Below are positions 8,601-16,772 of a DNA stretch of 42,272 nt, piece after piece. This DNA comes from Arminella tubonensis. Its GTDB lineage: Bacteria; Pseudomonadota; Alphaproteobacteria; Rhizobiales; Rhizobiaceae. A program made the position numbers and the translations under genes. The notes under the pieces were generated by a model. It saw nothing but the letters and a program-made list of their open reading frames with translations, was not told where the DNA came from and did not search any database. Location of the stretch: NCBI RefSeq assembly GCF_003240585.1, contig NZ_PCDP01000020.1, positions 1 through 42,272 of the forward strand, given 5' to 3'. Every line of letters starts with the position of its first letter. Position 1 is the first letter of the stretch.

Positions 8601-11152
8601 TCAGATCAACCCGTGTGTTCGTAAAGCAGGCGTTCGACTTGGCAAGCAGAGCCGGCGACGTTACTTACGCTGCTTATTGCCGCGACAATCTCGTGACCAA
8701 CTCCCTGGCTTGCGGTGAACTGCTGGGTGAGGTGGAAAAGGAAGCGACAGAAGGCATCGAGTTCGCATCTAAGGCCGGTTTCGGCCTTATCGTTGACATC
8801 ATAAAGGGTCAGCGCCACTTGGTCCGGACGCTGTCGGGGGCCATACATAATTCCTTTCCTGTGGCAGGAGCAGAATTGGACGAGCGCGAATTGGAGGAGC
8901 GTCTTGAGGCAGACCCCAACCTGGCGATTGCAGCCTGCTGGTACTGGATTCGTAGAATACAGTCCCGCGTCTTCATGCAGGACTACCCAGCAGCTGTCGC
9001 GGCGGCTGACAAGGCACAAACCCTTCTCTGGACCACTCCTGCACATTTCGAGAAGGCCGAATATCACTTCTATGCTGCGCTGGCGCGAGCTGGTTCGATA
9101 GTCTGCGGTCTGGACCACCAGTCCGCAGATATGAAGGCGCTGGTCGCCCACCATAGGCAAATCCAGATATGGGCAGAACACTGCCCGGAAAATTTCGAAA
9201 ACCGTTCGTCGCTGATCGCAGCCGAAATCGCCCGGATAGAGGGGCGGGAGCAGGATGCCGCACGCCACTATGATGCTGCAATCAAATCGGCAAGGAAAAA
9301 TGGCTTCATTCACAACGAGGCGCTCGCAAATGAACTGTTGGCGCGCTTCTATTCCGAATGCAGTCTGGATACTTCCAGCAATGCTCATCTGCGCAACGCC
9401 TACACCTGCTACCACCGCTGGGGTGCCTATGGAAAAACAAAGCAACTGGAAGAACGCCATCCGGGCCTGCGCGAGGAGCGCGCCTCTATCACCACGGCGG
9501 CGATCGATCCATGGATGGGCGAACTGGATGTCGCAGCGGTCGTGAAAGCCGCGCAGGCGCTTTCAAGCGAAATTGTCCTTCCCAAGTTGATTGAGCGACT
9601 GATGCATATCGCGCTGGAGCATGCAGGCGCGGAGCGTGGTCTGTTGATCCTGATCAGGGAAGGTGAGCCGCGGATCGAAGCTGAGGCGACGGCCGGATCG
9701 GGCGCGATCGAGGTTGTCGCTCGGAATTCCGCCGTCATAACATCGTCCGATCTACCGCAGTCCATCCTTCATTATGTGGTGCGGACCCAGGAGCGCGTGC
9801 TGTTGGACGATGGCTCGTCTGCAAACCAGTATTTCAAAGATGAGTATCTGCGGCTGAAGCGATGCCGATCTGTCCTCTGCCTTCCGATCGTCAGGAAAAA
9901 GAGGCTGGTGGCAGCACTTTACCTCGAAAACAACCTCTCACCGGGTATCTTCACGCCGGACAGGGTTGCCGTTTTGGGGCTATTGGTTTCGCAGGCATCG
10001 ATCTCGCTGGAAAACGCGGCTGTCTACAACGAACTGCAAAGCAAAGTGCGATTGCTGCATCTTCTTCCTGTATCCGCCTGGACCTTAGGGCCGGATGGGA
10101 CGCCAGATTTCGTCAACCAGGTCTGGCTTGATTTTTCCGGCCAGACGCTCGAGTTCGTCCGGACACATCCCGAAGCCTGGATGACCGCGATCCATCCCGA
10201 CGACCGAGAAATAGCCGCCCGTAGCTTTTATGAGGGCGTGAGCCAGGGCCAGGGTTTCGCGTTCGAAACCCGGTCGCTCCGCGCCACTGACGGAACGTAT
10301 CGATGGCACCTTCAGCAAGCTGTCGTCCTGCGCGATGCGGAAGGAAAAGTCCTTAAATTCATCGGCACGACGACTGACATCGACGACCAGAAACGCGCTC
10401 AGAAACGGGCTGAAGAGACGTTGCGGCAAACGCAAGGCGACCTTGCCCATGTGGGACGGATCGCCACTCTCAATGCCATGACAGCTTCCATCGCCCACGA
10501 GGTCAGCCAGCCCCTGTCCGGAATCCTCACAAACGCAGGAACCTGCCTGCGGATGCTGGCGGCCGATTCCCCCAGCCTGACCGTCATCGGAGGAGCGGTT
10601 CGGCGGACGATCCGCGATGCGGAGCGAGCCAACGAAATCGTCCGGCGCTTGCGGGCGATGTTCTCCGCAAAGGCCCCGGCTATGGAAAATGTCGACCTCA
10701 ACGACGCGGCGAAGGAAGTGATCACCCTGTCGGCGCGCGAGGTGAAGAACGGCGGTGCCGTTGTCCAGACCAAATTTGCGGATGGTCTTCCACCCATCAG
10801 TGCGGACCGGGTTCAACTCCAGCAAGTCATCCTGAACCTGTTGCTGAACGCTGTCGACGCGATGGCCAATGTCGAGGATCGACCGAGGACAGTGGTCGTC
10901 GAGACGTCACTTCAAGGCAGCGGGGGCATAAAATTGACCGTCCGGGATTCCGGCACGGGCGTTGACGCGAAAACCGTCGAAAAGCTCTTCCAGGCGTTCT
11001 ACACCACCAAAGCAAACGGCATGGGGGTCGGCCTGTCGATCTGCCGTTCCATTATCGAGAGCCACGGTGGCCGCCTCATGGCAACGGCCAATGAAGACGG
11101 ACCCGGTGCGACATTCGCTTTCGACCTGCCCAGCTTGATCGATCTTGTCTGA
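5645..11152 (+). CDS. Giant Ser/Thr-kinase-like/ATPase/GAF/PAS sensor histidine kinase
   Basis: This protein of about 1835 residues belongs to the family of protein-kinase-like/AAA ATPase/sensor histidine kinases. In order: a Ser/Thr kinase-like domain (about 10-270, HRD at 128-130 in GLIHRDIKPSAF, with the DFG position reading SFG); a STAND/AAA ATPase (Walker A SGYSGVGKSS near 330, Walker B LALFLDDLQW near 460); a long helical TPR-like region (about 680-1220); GAF (about 1300-1455); PAS (about 1465-1590); HisKA with the phospho-acceptor His at about 1618 (codon at 10496, AHEVSQP); and HATPase (NLLLNAVDAM, then GMGVGLSICRSI). No membrane segment is seen, so it should sense in the cytoplasm. 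GTG at 5645 is preferred because GAGAGG lies eight bases upstream; TTG at 5579 would add 22 residues. Site F of the repeated motif lies upstream. No regulator gene is adjacent; its 3' end overlaps the convergent GST gene. Confidence 0.9.
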   Translation: MAEPADYELETLREETEFAWYRGRSSGDQARILAVAPVAEKPSPRTLQILEHEYSLAADLDAAWAAKPLALRLHQERPILIFEDPGGEPLNRLIAQHHGKPTERANVLRIAIGLTSALAAAHGSGLIHRDIKPSAFLVDKSGRAWLTSFGIASRMRRERMMALPTEIMAGTFAYMSPEQTGRMNRSVDARSDLYSLGVVLYELLTGVLPFSAVDPLEWVHSHIARQPVPPAQRRAVPAPLSAIVIKLLAKNAEERYQTAVGLEADLRRCLSDWQSKGRIDPFVLGADDTSDKLLIPEKLYGRESDVDALIAAFGRVVEHGVPEVVLVSGYSGVGKSSVVSELHRALVPSRGIFAAGKFDQYKRDIPYATLAEALQTLVRQILVKGEAEVDQWRRDIVEAVGPNGQLIVNLVPELEFVIGKQPPAVEVGAQETMARFQSVFVRFLGVFARPEHPLALFLDDLQWLDMASLDLLERLATEPDMRHLLLIGAYRSNEVSPSHTLMRTFARMRDGGAKIENILLAPLGIHDVEQLTADALDGDRSSAHPLALLIHEKTGGNPFFAIQLLTSLTDEGLLRFDREAAGWGFDLNEIRAKAYSNNVVDLMLSKLRRLSSQTQIALQQFACLGNVAEVGLLSAALGLSEGNIHDALLEAAHAGLIVRLEQKYAFLHDRIQEAAYALIADNERAAVHLRIGRLLLLNLTTDNLAEHIFEVARQLNGGAELLVDDDEKTRVAAIDLQAARRAKASAAYASALTYLVAGSNLLGDRDRESRRELGFALEVERAGCELLTGDLTAAEHRLTALSGRAANLVDMAAVTCLRVDLYAVLSQSDRAVAVCLDYLRKVGVEWSPHPTDLEVKQEYEQIWQRIGSRPIEDLIDLPIIQDASTRATMDVLTKVQPSTQNIDDKLLCLITMRMVNLSLEYGNCSGSSCAYVFFGMILSSYFENYPAARSFGRLSLDLVGKPGLDAFKARVYQAFAIYVSPWAEHVRSTRVFVKQAFDLASRAGDVTYAAYCRDNLVTNSLACGELLGEVEKEATEGIEFASKAGFGLIVDIIKGQRHLVRTLSGAIHNSFPVAGAELDERELEERLEADPNLAIAACWYWIRRIQSRVFMQDYPAAVAAADKAQTLLWTTPAHFEKAEYHFYAALARAGSIVCGLDHQSADMKALVAHHRQIQIWAEHCPENFENRSSLIAAEIARIEGREQDAARHYDAAIKSARKNGFIHNEALANELLARFYSECSLDTSSNAHLRNAYTCYHRWGAYGKTKQLEERHPGLREERASITTAAIDPWMGELDVAAVVKAAQALSSEIVLPKLIERLMHIALEHAGAERGLLILIREGEPRIEAEATAGSGAIEVVARNSAVITSSDLPQSILHYVVRTQERVLLDDGSSANQYFKDEYLRLKRCRSVLCLPIVRKKRLVAALYLENNLSPGIFTPDRVAVLGLLVSQASISLENAAVYNELQSKVRLLHLLPVSAWTLGPDGTPDFVNQVWLDFSGQTLEFVRTHPEAWMTAIHPDDREIAARSFYEGVSQGQGFAFETRSLRATDGTYRWHLQQAVVLRDAEGKVLKFIGTTTDIDDQKRAQKRAEETLRQTQGDLAHVGRIATLNAMTASIAHEVSQPLSGILTNAGTCLRMLAADSPSLTVIGGAVRRTIRDAERANEIVRRLRAMFSAKAPAMENVDLNDAAKEVITLSAREVKNGGAVVQTKFADGLPPISADRVQLQQVILNLLLNAVDAMANVEDRPRTVVVETSLQGSGGIKLTVRDSGTGVDAKTVEKLFQAFYTTKANGMGVGLSICRSIIESHGGRLMATANEDGPGATFAFDLPSLIDLV

Positions 11153-11871
11153 CGAGGAACATGCTCAGTCGAGATGGCTCCCCTTGCCGGCATCGTTTCT
11201 GCACGGCGCTCGTCCTTTGCCACTCGCTTTTGCCTTTTTCGTTCTTCTCTTCCAACCTCAATCGCTTTCAGGACGGCCGGCCTCGCGGCAATCGTTTCGA
11301 ACCAGCGTTGGACTTTCGGGAATTCTTCAAGCTGCAATCCAGCATTTGCGTGCTGTCCGATCCAGCCAAAGCACGCCATATCTGCGATGGAATAATCGAC
11401 GGCTAAAAACTGTTCTTGGGCAAGGTGTCGGTCCATGACTCCATACAGCCCCCTGACTTCGTCGGTGTAGCGTTGAACAGCGTAGTCGATCCGCTGTTCC
11501 GAGTAATTCCGGAAGTGATTTGCCTGTCCAGCCATTGGGCCGAGGTTTGCCATCTGCCAGAATAGCAACTGATCCACACCGGTGCGCCGCCGTTCATCGC
11601 CAGGGTAGAAGCGCTGGAATTTTCGTCCGAGATATTGGAGGATCGCGCCCGACTCGAAGATCGAAATCGGTTCGCCGTCAGGCCCGTCGTGATCGACGAT
11701 CGCGGGTATCTTCCCGTTTGGGGCGATGGTCAAAAAAGCCGGGCTGAATTGTTCGCCCCGTTTAATGTTGATGTATTTGACGTCATACGGCTCTTCCAGC
11801 TCCTCGAGCATGACCGTGATTTTGCGCCCGTTTGGGGTTGGCCAGTAGTAGAGATCGATCCTGGAAGTCAT
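10999..11871 (-). CDS. Glutathione S-transferase family protein with antisense-encoded tail
   Basis: This is a YfcG/YghU-like glutathione transferase, a soluble enzyme acting on electrophiles or disulfides with glutathione. The N-terminal thioredoxin-fold domain reads IDLYYWPTPNGRKITVMLEE and contains the cis-proline/glutathione motif NGKIPAIVDHD and FESGAILQYLG. The helical C-terminal domain includes FLAVDYSIADMACFGW. The frame gives 290 residues, roughly 60 more than the usual end after WFETIAARPAVLKAIE. The extra basic tail runs 154 bp into the 3' end of the kinase gene and is antisense to its HATPase domain. It is therefore probably an acquired extension from loss of the original stop, or the real end is earlier and the sequence has a frameshift. 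The start at 11871 has only a weak ribosome site. Confidence 0.85.
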   Translation of the reverse strand: MTSRIDLYYWPTPNGRKITVMLEELEEPYDVKYINIKRGEQFSPAFLTIAPNGKIPAIVDHDGPDGEPISIFESGAILQYLGRKFQRFYPGDERRRTGVDQLLFWQMANLGPMAGQANHFRNYSEQRIDYAVQRYTDEVRGLYGVMDRHLAQEQFLAVDYSIADMACFGWIGQHANAGLQLEEFPKVQRWFETIAARPAVLKAIEVGREERKRQKRVAKDERRAETMPARGAISTEHVPRQTRSIKLGRSKANVAPGPSSLAVAMRRPPWLSIMERQIDRPTPMPFALVV

Positions 11872-12056
11872 CTAGCCCACACATCTTTTGTTTCGCACTC
11901 GGTAGTCCTCACTAACTCTGGGTCGGGCCTGATCGTCGTCAACCAGGGAGTACGCCGCTTTATGCCGCTACAGGAGGGGCGCGACTTATCCGTTCCGGTA
12001 CGCTGACGCGGACATAACGCGAGCCGTCGGAGATGAACACGGAGCTAGCGCCGCTC

Positions 12057-12090
12057 GTGATCGATGCTGAAGTTCGGCAGCATCGATCAC
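12057..12090. repeat. Perfect 13-bp inverted repeat, 8-nt loop
   Basis: The arms GTGATCGATGCTG (12057-12069) and CAGCATCGATCAC (12078-12090) are exact reverse complements around an 8-base loop. The repeat sits 17 bp beyond the stop of the mmsA-like gene, in the 236-bp gap before the GST gene. It could serve as a transcription terminator for mmsA, but it lacks a clear T-run on the minus strand; GTTTTC follows on the plus strand. An operator for another regulator is the alternative. The rest of the gap holds no gene I recognise. Confidence 0.55.
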
Positions 12091-12107
12091 GTTTTCGGCG
12101 AGGCAGG

Positions 12108-13580
12108 CTAGTCGAGCGCAGGTCCCTCGGGTGGCCAGCGCTGTGTGACCAGCTTGGTCCGCGTGAAGAAGCGGATGCTGTCCTCACCGTATTGATTGAG
12201 GTCTCCAAATGCAGAGTCCTTCCAGCCACCGAAGCTATGGTAGCTGACCGGCACCGGCATCGGCACATTGACCCCAACCATGCCGACGGCAACTTTTTCC
12301 ACGAAACGGTCGGCGGCGTAACCGTTGCGCGTGAAGATCGAGACCGCATTGCCTTGGTGATGGTCGCTCGGGTAGCTCAGCGCTTCTTCGAATGTCTCCG
12401 CCCGAACGATCTGCAGCACCGGACCGAAAATTTCTTCCTGATAGCTCTTCATGCTGGAGGTGGCGTGATCGATCAGTGTCGGCCAAAGGAAAAACCCATC
12501 CTCGTGGCCCGGCAGGCTCCGGCCCCGCCCATCGATGACGACTTCGGCACCCTCGTCAGCGGCCATTTGAATGTAGCTCTCGACCTTGCGCTTGTGTTCC
12601 GCTGTGACAACCGGCCCCATCTGGGCTTCAGGTTCGGAGGCGATGCCGATCCGCAGTTTGGATATCTCCCGCTGCAGTCGCTCGCGAAGTGCCTCGGCTG
12701 TCTTTTGGCCAACGGCAACGATCACCGGCATCGCCATACACCGCTGACCTGCCGAGCCAAAGGCACCGGCGAGCGCATCCGCAACGACCTGATCAAGATC
12801 AGCGTCGGGCAAGACGACGCCGTGATTTTTCGCTCCGCCCATGCACTGGACGCGCTGCCCATTGGCCGCGCCGCGCGCGTAAACGGACTTGGCCACCGGC
12901 GTCGAACCGACAAAGCTGACGGCCTTGATGTCCGGATGGTCGGTGATCGCTTCCCCCACTTCCTTGCCACCATGGACGACGTTGAGGATTCCAGCCGGCA
13001 GGCCGGCTTCAGTAGCGAGTTCCGCGAGCCTGACGCTGACGGAGGGGGTACGGGTCGGCGGTTTCAGAATGAAAGCGTTGCCGACAGCAATGGCCGGAGC
13101 AAGCATCCAGAGCGGAATCATTGCCGGAAAGTTGTAGGGCGTGATGCCGGCAACGACGCCAAGCGGTTCGCGGATTGAATAGACGTTGGTGCCGGGACCA
13201 GCGCCCCGGGTGTACTCGCCTTTCTGCAGGTGTGGGACGCCGCAGACAAAATCCACGACGTCGAGACCGCGCTGAAGCTCACCAAGCGAGTCGTCCAGCA
13301 ATTTGCCGTGCTCCGACGACATCAGGCCGGCGAGTTCCTGCTTGTGCTCTTCGATTAATGCCTTGAACCTGAACATCACCTGAGACCGCTGCTGGGGTGT
13401 GAGCGCGGCCCAGGCGGGCTGCGCAGATTTTGCGATTGCGACTGCTTCTGCAAGGATCGCGCGGTCACCGAGTTCAAGCTCTGCCTGCACTCGGCCGGTG
13501 TTCGGATCATAGACCGGACTGGTGGCCGCGACGGGACGGGAGAAGTGCTGGCCGTTGATGTAATTGCTGATCTTGCGCAT
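12108..13580 (-). CDS. mmsA: CoA-acylating methylmalonate-semialdehyde dehydrogenase
   Basis: This 490-residue aldehyde dehydrogenase converts methylmalonate (or malonate) semialdehyde with CoA and NAD to propionyl- (or acetyl-) CoA, in valine and myo-inositol breakdown. It shows ITPYNFPAMIPLWM with N150, the NAD-binding FVGSTPVAKSVY, and the catalytic cysteine C281 in FGSAGQRCMAMP. The position normally occupied by the general-base glutamate reads CMGGAKNH, as is usual in this CoA-dependent subfamily. FGGWKDSAFGDLNQYG near the C-terminus is also typical. The segment LKPPTRTPSVSV differs from the usual KPSE(R/K)DPS, so cofactor or activity changes are possible. The start at 13580 follows AAGGA at eight bases. 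It appears to be a single-gene unit; no valine or inositol pathway genes flank it. Confidence 0.92.
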   Translation of the reverse strand: MRKISNYINGQHFSRPVAATSPVYDPNTGRVQAELELGDRAILAEAVAIAKSAQPAWAALTPQQRSQVMFRFKALIEEHKQELAGLMSSEHGKLLDDSLGELQRGLDVVDFVCGVPHLQKGEYTRGAGPGTNVYSIREPLGVVAGITPYNFPAMIPLWMLAPAIAVGNAFILKPPTRTPSVSVRLAELATEAGLPAGILNVVHGGKEVGEAITDHPDIKAVSFVGSTPVAKSVYARGAANGQRVQCMGGAKNHGVVLPDADLDQVVADALAGAFGSAGQRCMAMPVIVAVGQKTAEALRERLQREISKLRIGIASEPEAQMGPVVTAEHKRKVESYIQMAADEGAEVVIDGRGRSLPGHEDGFFLWPTLIDHATSSMKSYQEEIFGPVLQIVRAETFEEALSYPSDHHQGNAVSIFTRNGYAADRFVEKVAVGMVGVNVPMPVPVSYHSFGGWKDSAFGDLNQYGEDSIRFFTRTKLVTQRWPPEGPALD

Positions 13581-13867
13581 GAATTTTTCCTTTATACGAA
13601 TAGGCCTTAGAGGTGGGAACAACTGAGGCCCTATGGGAATAGTCGCCAGCCGGCAGACATCGTCGCGTCCAGCGGCACAATGCCGCGCTCTTTAGGCGAG
13701 ATCTGATTGGGCAGATCGGAGGCGGGAGTCGCACTGGGCCTGTCTTGGTTCGGTTCGCCGAAAAGGTCACTTTGCTGACCGTTCTCTTCGGTAGCCGCAG
13801 TCTCGACCCGGGCATAGAATGAACTGTCCAAAAAAGGCGAAGTGCCCAATACTTTGTCCTCGTCCCA
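13581..13867. other. Intergenic region between mmsA and kinase pseudogene
   Basis: This 287-bp gap lies upstream of mmsA and before the truncated kinase pseudogene. A 72-codon minus-strand frame (13631-13849) reads protein-like sequence (GQQSDLFGEPNQDRPSATP) but lacks a clear ribosome site and a recognised family. It may be a remnant. No copy of the 18-bp motif was found here that I would accept. Confidence 0.4.
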
Positions 13868-15980
13868 GTGGGCACCAATTCAGCGCGGTTCGGATTGAAA
13901 TGGGCGGACGCTGTACTTCAGCTCGACACCATCGTATCGCCGATGCCTTCGTTCAATTGCCTCGCCTCTGGATTTCTCGATGTGGGATGGCTCGCGATAT
14001 CAGGACGCTCAATTCTTCCTTTCGCTCTTAGCGACTCGGGTGATGCCAGGCTCTGGCCCACGTCTCTCACCATGATCATATGCGCCGCTGCCCTTTCCGT
14101 GTTGTGGAAATTCAGGCGCTCGGCGCTCGATCAATGGCTTATGATCGTCGTCCTTGCGCTGATTATCGAACTGGCGGTAACTGCCGCGATTGGAGGGCGC
14201 GCATGGCGCACCGAGTGGTAAGTCAGCAATACGGGGCGACGCTCGGTGTTTATACTGGCCGCGCATTCTCGCTCGTCACCTCCACCGTAGTATTGATCGG
14301 ATTGCTGGCGGAAACGACCAGGCTCTATAGCCGGGTTGCCCACGCAAATACGTTAGCGGGCGCGGTCAAAGCGTCTCAGACTCTGTCCAGTGAGATCGAG
14401 TTGCGAAAGCTGATCGAGCGGCTAGTGACGGTCGCACTCAAAAATGCCGGGGCGGATCGCGGCCTTTTGATCCGGCTCTCAGGCGACGATTATGTCGTCC
14501 AGGCGCAAGCAAGAACAATTGACGGTCACATCGAAGTCATAGGCGGTGAGGGGTCGGCCACCCCGGTCGCCTTCCCCGAAACTATCGTTCGTTGCGTATT
14601 GTCGACGCACGAGCGCGTGATCCTCGATGACGCCTCTGAACCCAACATGTTTTCCCCGGATGTCTACCTCCGCGATCGACAATCGAAATCTATTCTGTGC
14701 CTACCCTTGATCAAACAGCGAGAGCTGACCGGCTTTCTCCTCCTCGAAAACACTAAAATGTCTCACGCATTCAGCGCGGCTCAAATCGCGGTCCTGGAGC
14801 TTCTGGCTGCTCAGGCATCCATTTCGTTGGAGAACGCCCGGCTTTATGCTGATCTCGAACTACAGGTCGGCCTGTTGCAGCAGCTTCCCGTGTCCGCCTG
14901 GACCCTCGATCCGGACGGAACACTCGATTTCGTCAACCAGGTCTGGCTCGACTTTTCTGGTCAGACACTTGAGTTCATCCGTTCGCATCCCAACAACTGG
15001 ATGTCTGCGGTCCACCCCGAGGACCGAGTAAGACCTTCTGGGAGGGCGTGCATTCCGGGCAGGGGTTCTCGTTCGAAACCAGGTCTTTGCGCGCCAAGGA
15101 TGGTATCTAATCGCCGACACCTCCAGCAAGCCGTGAGCTTGCGCGATGCTGAAGGAAAGGTCCTCAGGTTGTCGGAGCAACGACGGACATCGATGACCAA
15201 AAGCTTGCGGAGGAAACCTTGCGTCGGACGCAGAGCGAACTTGCGCATGTTGCGAGGGTGGCCACCCTCAACGCGATGACCGCCTCCATTGCCCACGAGG
15301 TGAGCCAGGCCCTCTCCGGCATCCTCACCAACGCCAACATTTGTCTTCGAATGCTGGCGGACGAGCCGCCAAACGTCGCCGGGGCCGTCGCGACGGCGCA
15401 GCGGACCATCCGAGACGCCAATCGAGCGTCCGAGGTGGTCAGACGTCTGCGCGAGATGTTTTCGAACAAGGAGCCAGTCATCGAGTTGGTCGATTTGAAC
15501 AACGCAGTGCGCGAAGTAATTGCGATCGCCGGCGGTGAACTTACGAGGCGAAGCGCGCGCCTGCAGACAGAACTAGCGGACGGCTTGCCGGCACTGAGCG
15601 CCAACCGCGTCCAATTGCAGCAAGTCATCTTGAACCTGCTCCTCAACGCCGCCGACGCCATGGGCGAGATCGAAGATCGGCCAAGGTCACTGCTGGTGAG
15701 GACGGAACTCGAAACCGACGGTGCCGCCCGCCTGGAGGTTCGTGACGTCGGAACGGGGTTCGACCCTGCCATCGTCGGGAAATTGTTCGAGCCTTTCCAC
15801 TCGACCAAGCCTAACGGTATGGGGATCGGCCTAGCGATCTGTCGGACGATTATCGAGAGCCACAAGGGACGTCTTTGGGCCTCACCGAACGATGGGCCGG
15901 GTGCCACCTTCAGCTTCTCGATTCCTGCCCCTCGGCCCAAATTGGAGGTCGATAAGGGGTCAACATTCAATGCAGTTTGA
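13868..15980 (+). pseudogene. Frameshifted MASE-like/GAF/PAS sensor histidine kinase (paralogue of the large kinase)
   Basis: Three frames together encode a membrane sensor kinase. The first segment (13868 to about 14215) holds truncated membrane helices of a MASE4-like input domain (LWKFRRSALDQWLMIVV). It continues in another frame through the last helices, a GAF domain and a PAS domain (about 14215-15025). Homology then hops frame at about 15025, 15108 and 15165, and the final frame carries HisKA (AHEVSQALSG) and HATPase (NLLLNAADAM, GMGIGLAICRTI) to a stop at 15980. The GAF-PAS-HisKA-HATPase part is clearly related to the large kinase at 5645, for example LPVSAWTLDPDGTLDFVNQV here and the corresponding segment there. 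Four or so frame disruptions plus an incomplete N-terminus make a functional full-length protein unlikely. The transmitter alone (15219-15980) could still be translated. Confidence 0.8.
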
Positions 15981-16089
15981 AAACGAAGCTTGTCGCCCCC
16001 GACATCGCGTGTGGCGCGGAGTCAGTGCCAGTTGCCACCCAATGCGGTGATGTCTCATCGGAGGTCACCTTTGCGGACCAATCGCCAAC

Positions 16090-16468
16090 TCAGACGCCGG
16101 GTTTTGTTGAGACAAACTGTTGATATTTCGTCAGCAAAATGGGGTCGTCCATCGATCCATGATGATGCGTCTGTTTCCAGCGGCCGTCCACCTTGCGGAA
16201 GACGCGGCTGGTCCGTATCTTCAATTCGAGGGAACCATTTGTCGACGCGAGCGCCCCCCGTTCCCTGCCGATCACATAGAATATCTCAGCGGACTGATGA
16301 AGCGCGTAGTCGTGGAACTCGACGTATACCTTCGCTTCGCCGTCAAACAGTTGCGTGTAGACCGTGCAGCAGAAGCCGCGAAATGCGGCCCTGCAGCGAA
16401 ATCATCCGAACGTTCAAACCGCGCAGCAAAGATTCAATCTCCGCAATTGAAGACTCCATAGCCTCCAT
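16090..16468 (-). pseudogene. Broken SnoaL/NTF2-like protein
   Basis: An ATG at 16468 begins a short frame (MEAMESSIAEIESLLRGLN) typical of the start of small SnoaL/DUF4440-type proteins. The family sequence then continues in a different frame with TVYTQLFDGEAKVYVEFHDY and finishes as LKIRTSRVFRKVDGRWKQTH to the stop at 16090. A frameshift near 16350 and an apparent deletion of several dozen codons in the middle break the gene. The family folds as a cone-shaped NTF2-like barrel with varied or unknown ligands. Nothing in the context indicates its former role. Confidence 0.65.
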
Positions 16469-16500
16469 TCTGCCGCTCCTCCTCCCGGAGCCGCTCCCAA

Positions 16501-16703
16501 TGGAGACCAAAATGCGCAACCAGGATTTCAGAGACATGCCGGAGTATCGAGCAGCCACAGGATTCCCACTCGCCATCATATTCCTTTCGATGCTGGGCAT
16601 CGGCGGATATCTGATTGGCAGCGGGACGCTGACTGACACCTCCGCCAAGCAGGCCCGCGTCTATGTTCCGCTTGCAGCGGCCGTGGTTCCGATCAACCGC
16701 TGA
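16501..16703 (+). CDS. Small membrane protein, unknown
   Basis: This is a 67-codon frame with GGAG nine bases before its ATG. The product has a polar N-terminus (MRNQDFRDMPEYRAATG), one clear hydrophobic helix (FPLAIIFLSMLGIGGYLIG) and a short tail ending in AAAVVPINR. I do not recognise a family. A later ATG four codons in is an alternative start. It stands alone between the broken SnoaL gene and the efflux genes, which face the other way. The ribosome site and the clean helix favour a real gene, but its small size leaves doubt. Confidence 0.45.
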
Positions 16704-16772
16704 GGTCGGCAAAGAGCCCGAAGCATTGCGGCGACCATGCAATAGCCGCTGCAACGCTTCGATTCCCCTAGC

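Noticed and set aside
12033..13178. 381-codon plus-strand frame opposite mmsA
   Set aside because: It is antisense to a clear aldehyde dehydrogenase with intact active site, has no ribosome site, and its protein has no recognisable motif; a G/C-rich third-position shadow.
15164..15970. 268-codon minus-strand frame opposite the kinase transmitter
   Set aside because: It is the reverse shadow of the HisKA/HATPase sequence; similar antisense frames appear opposite the other two kinases at the same place.
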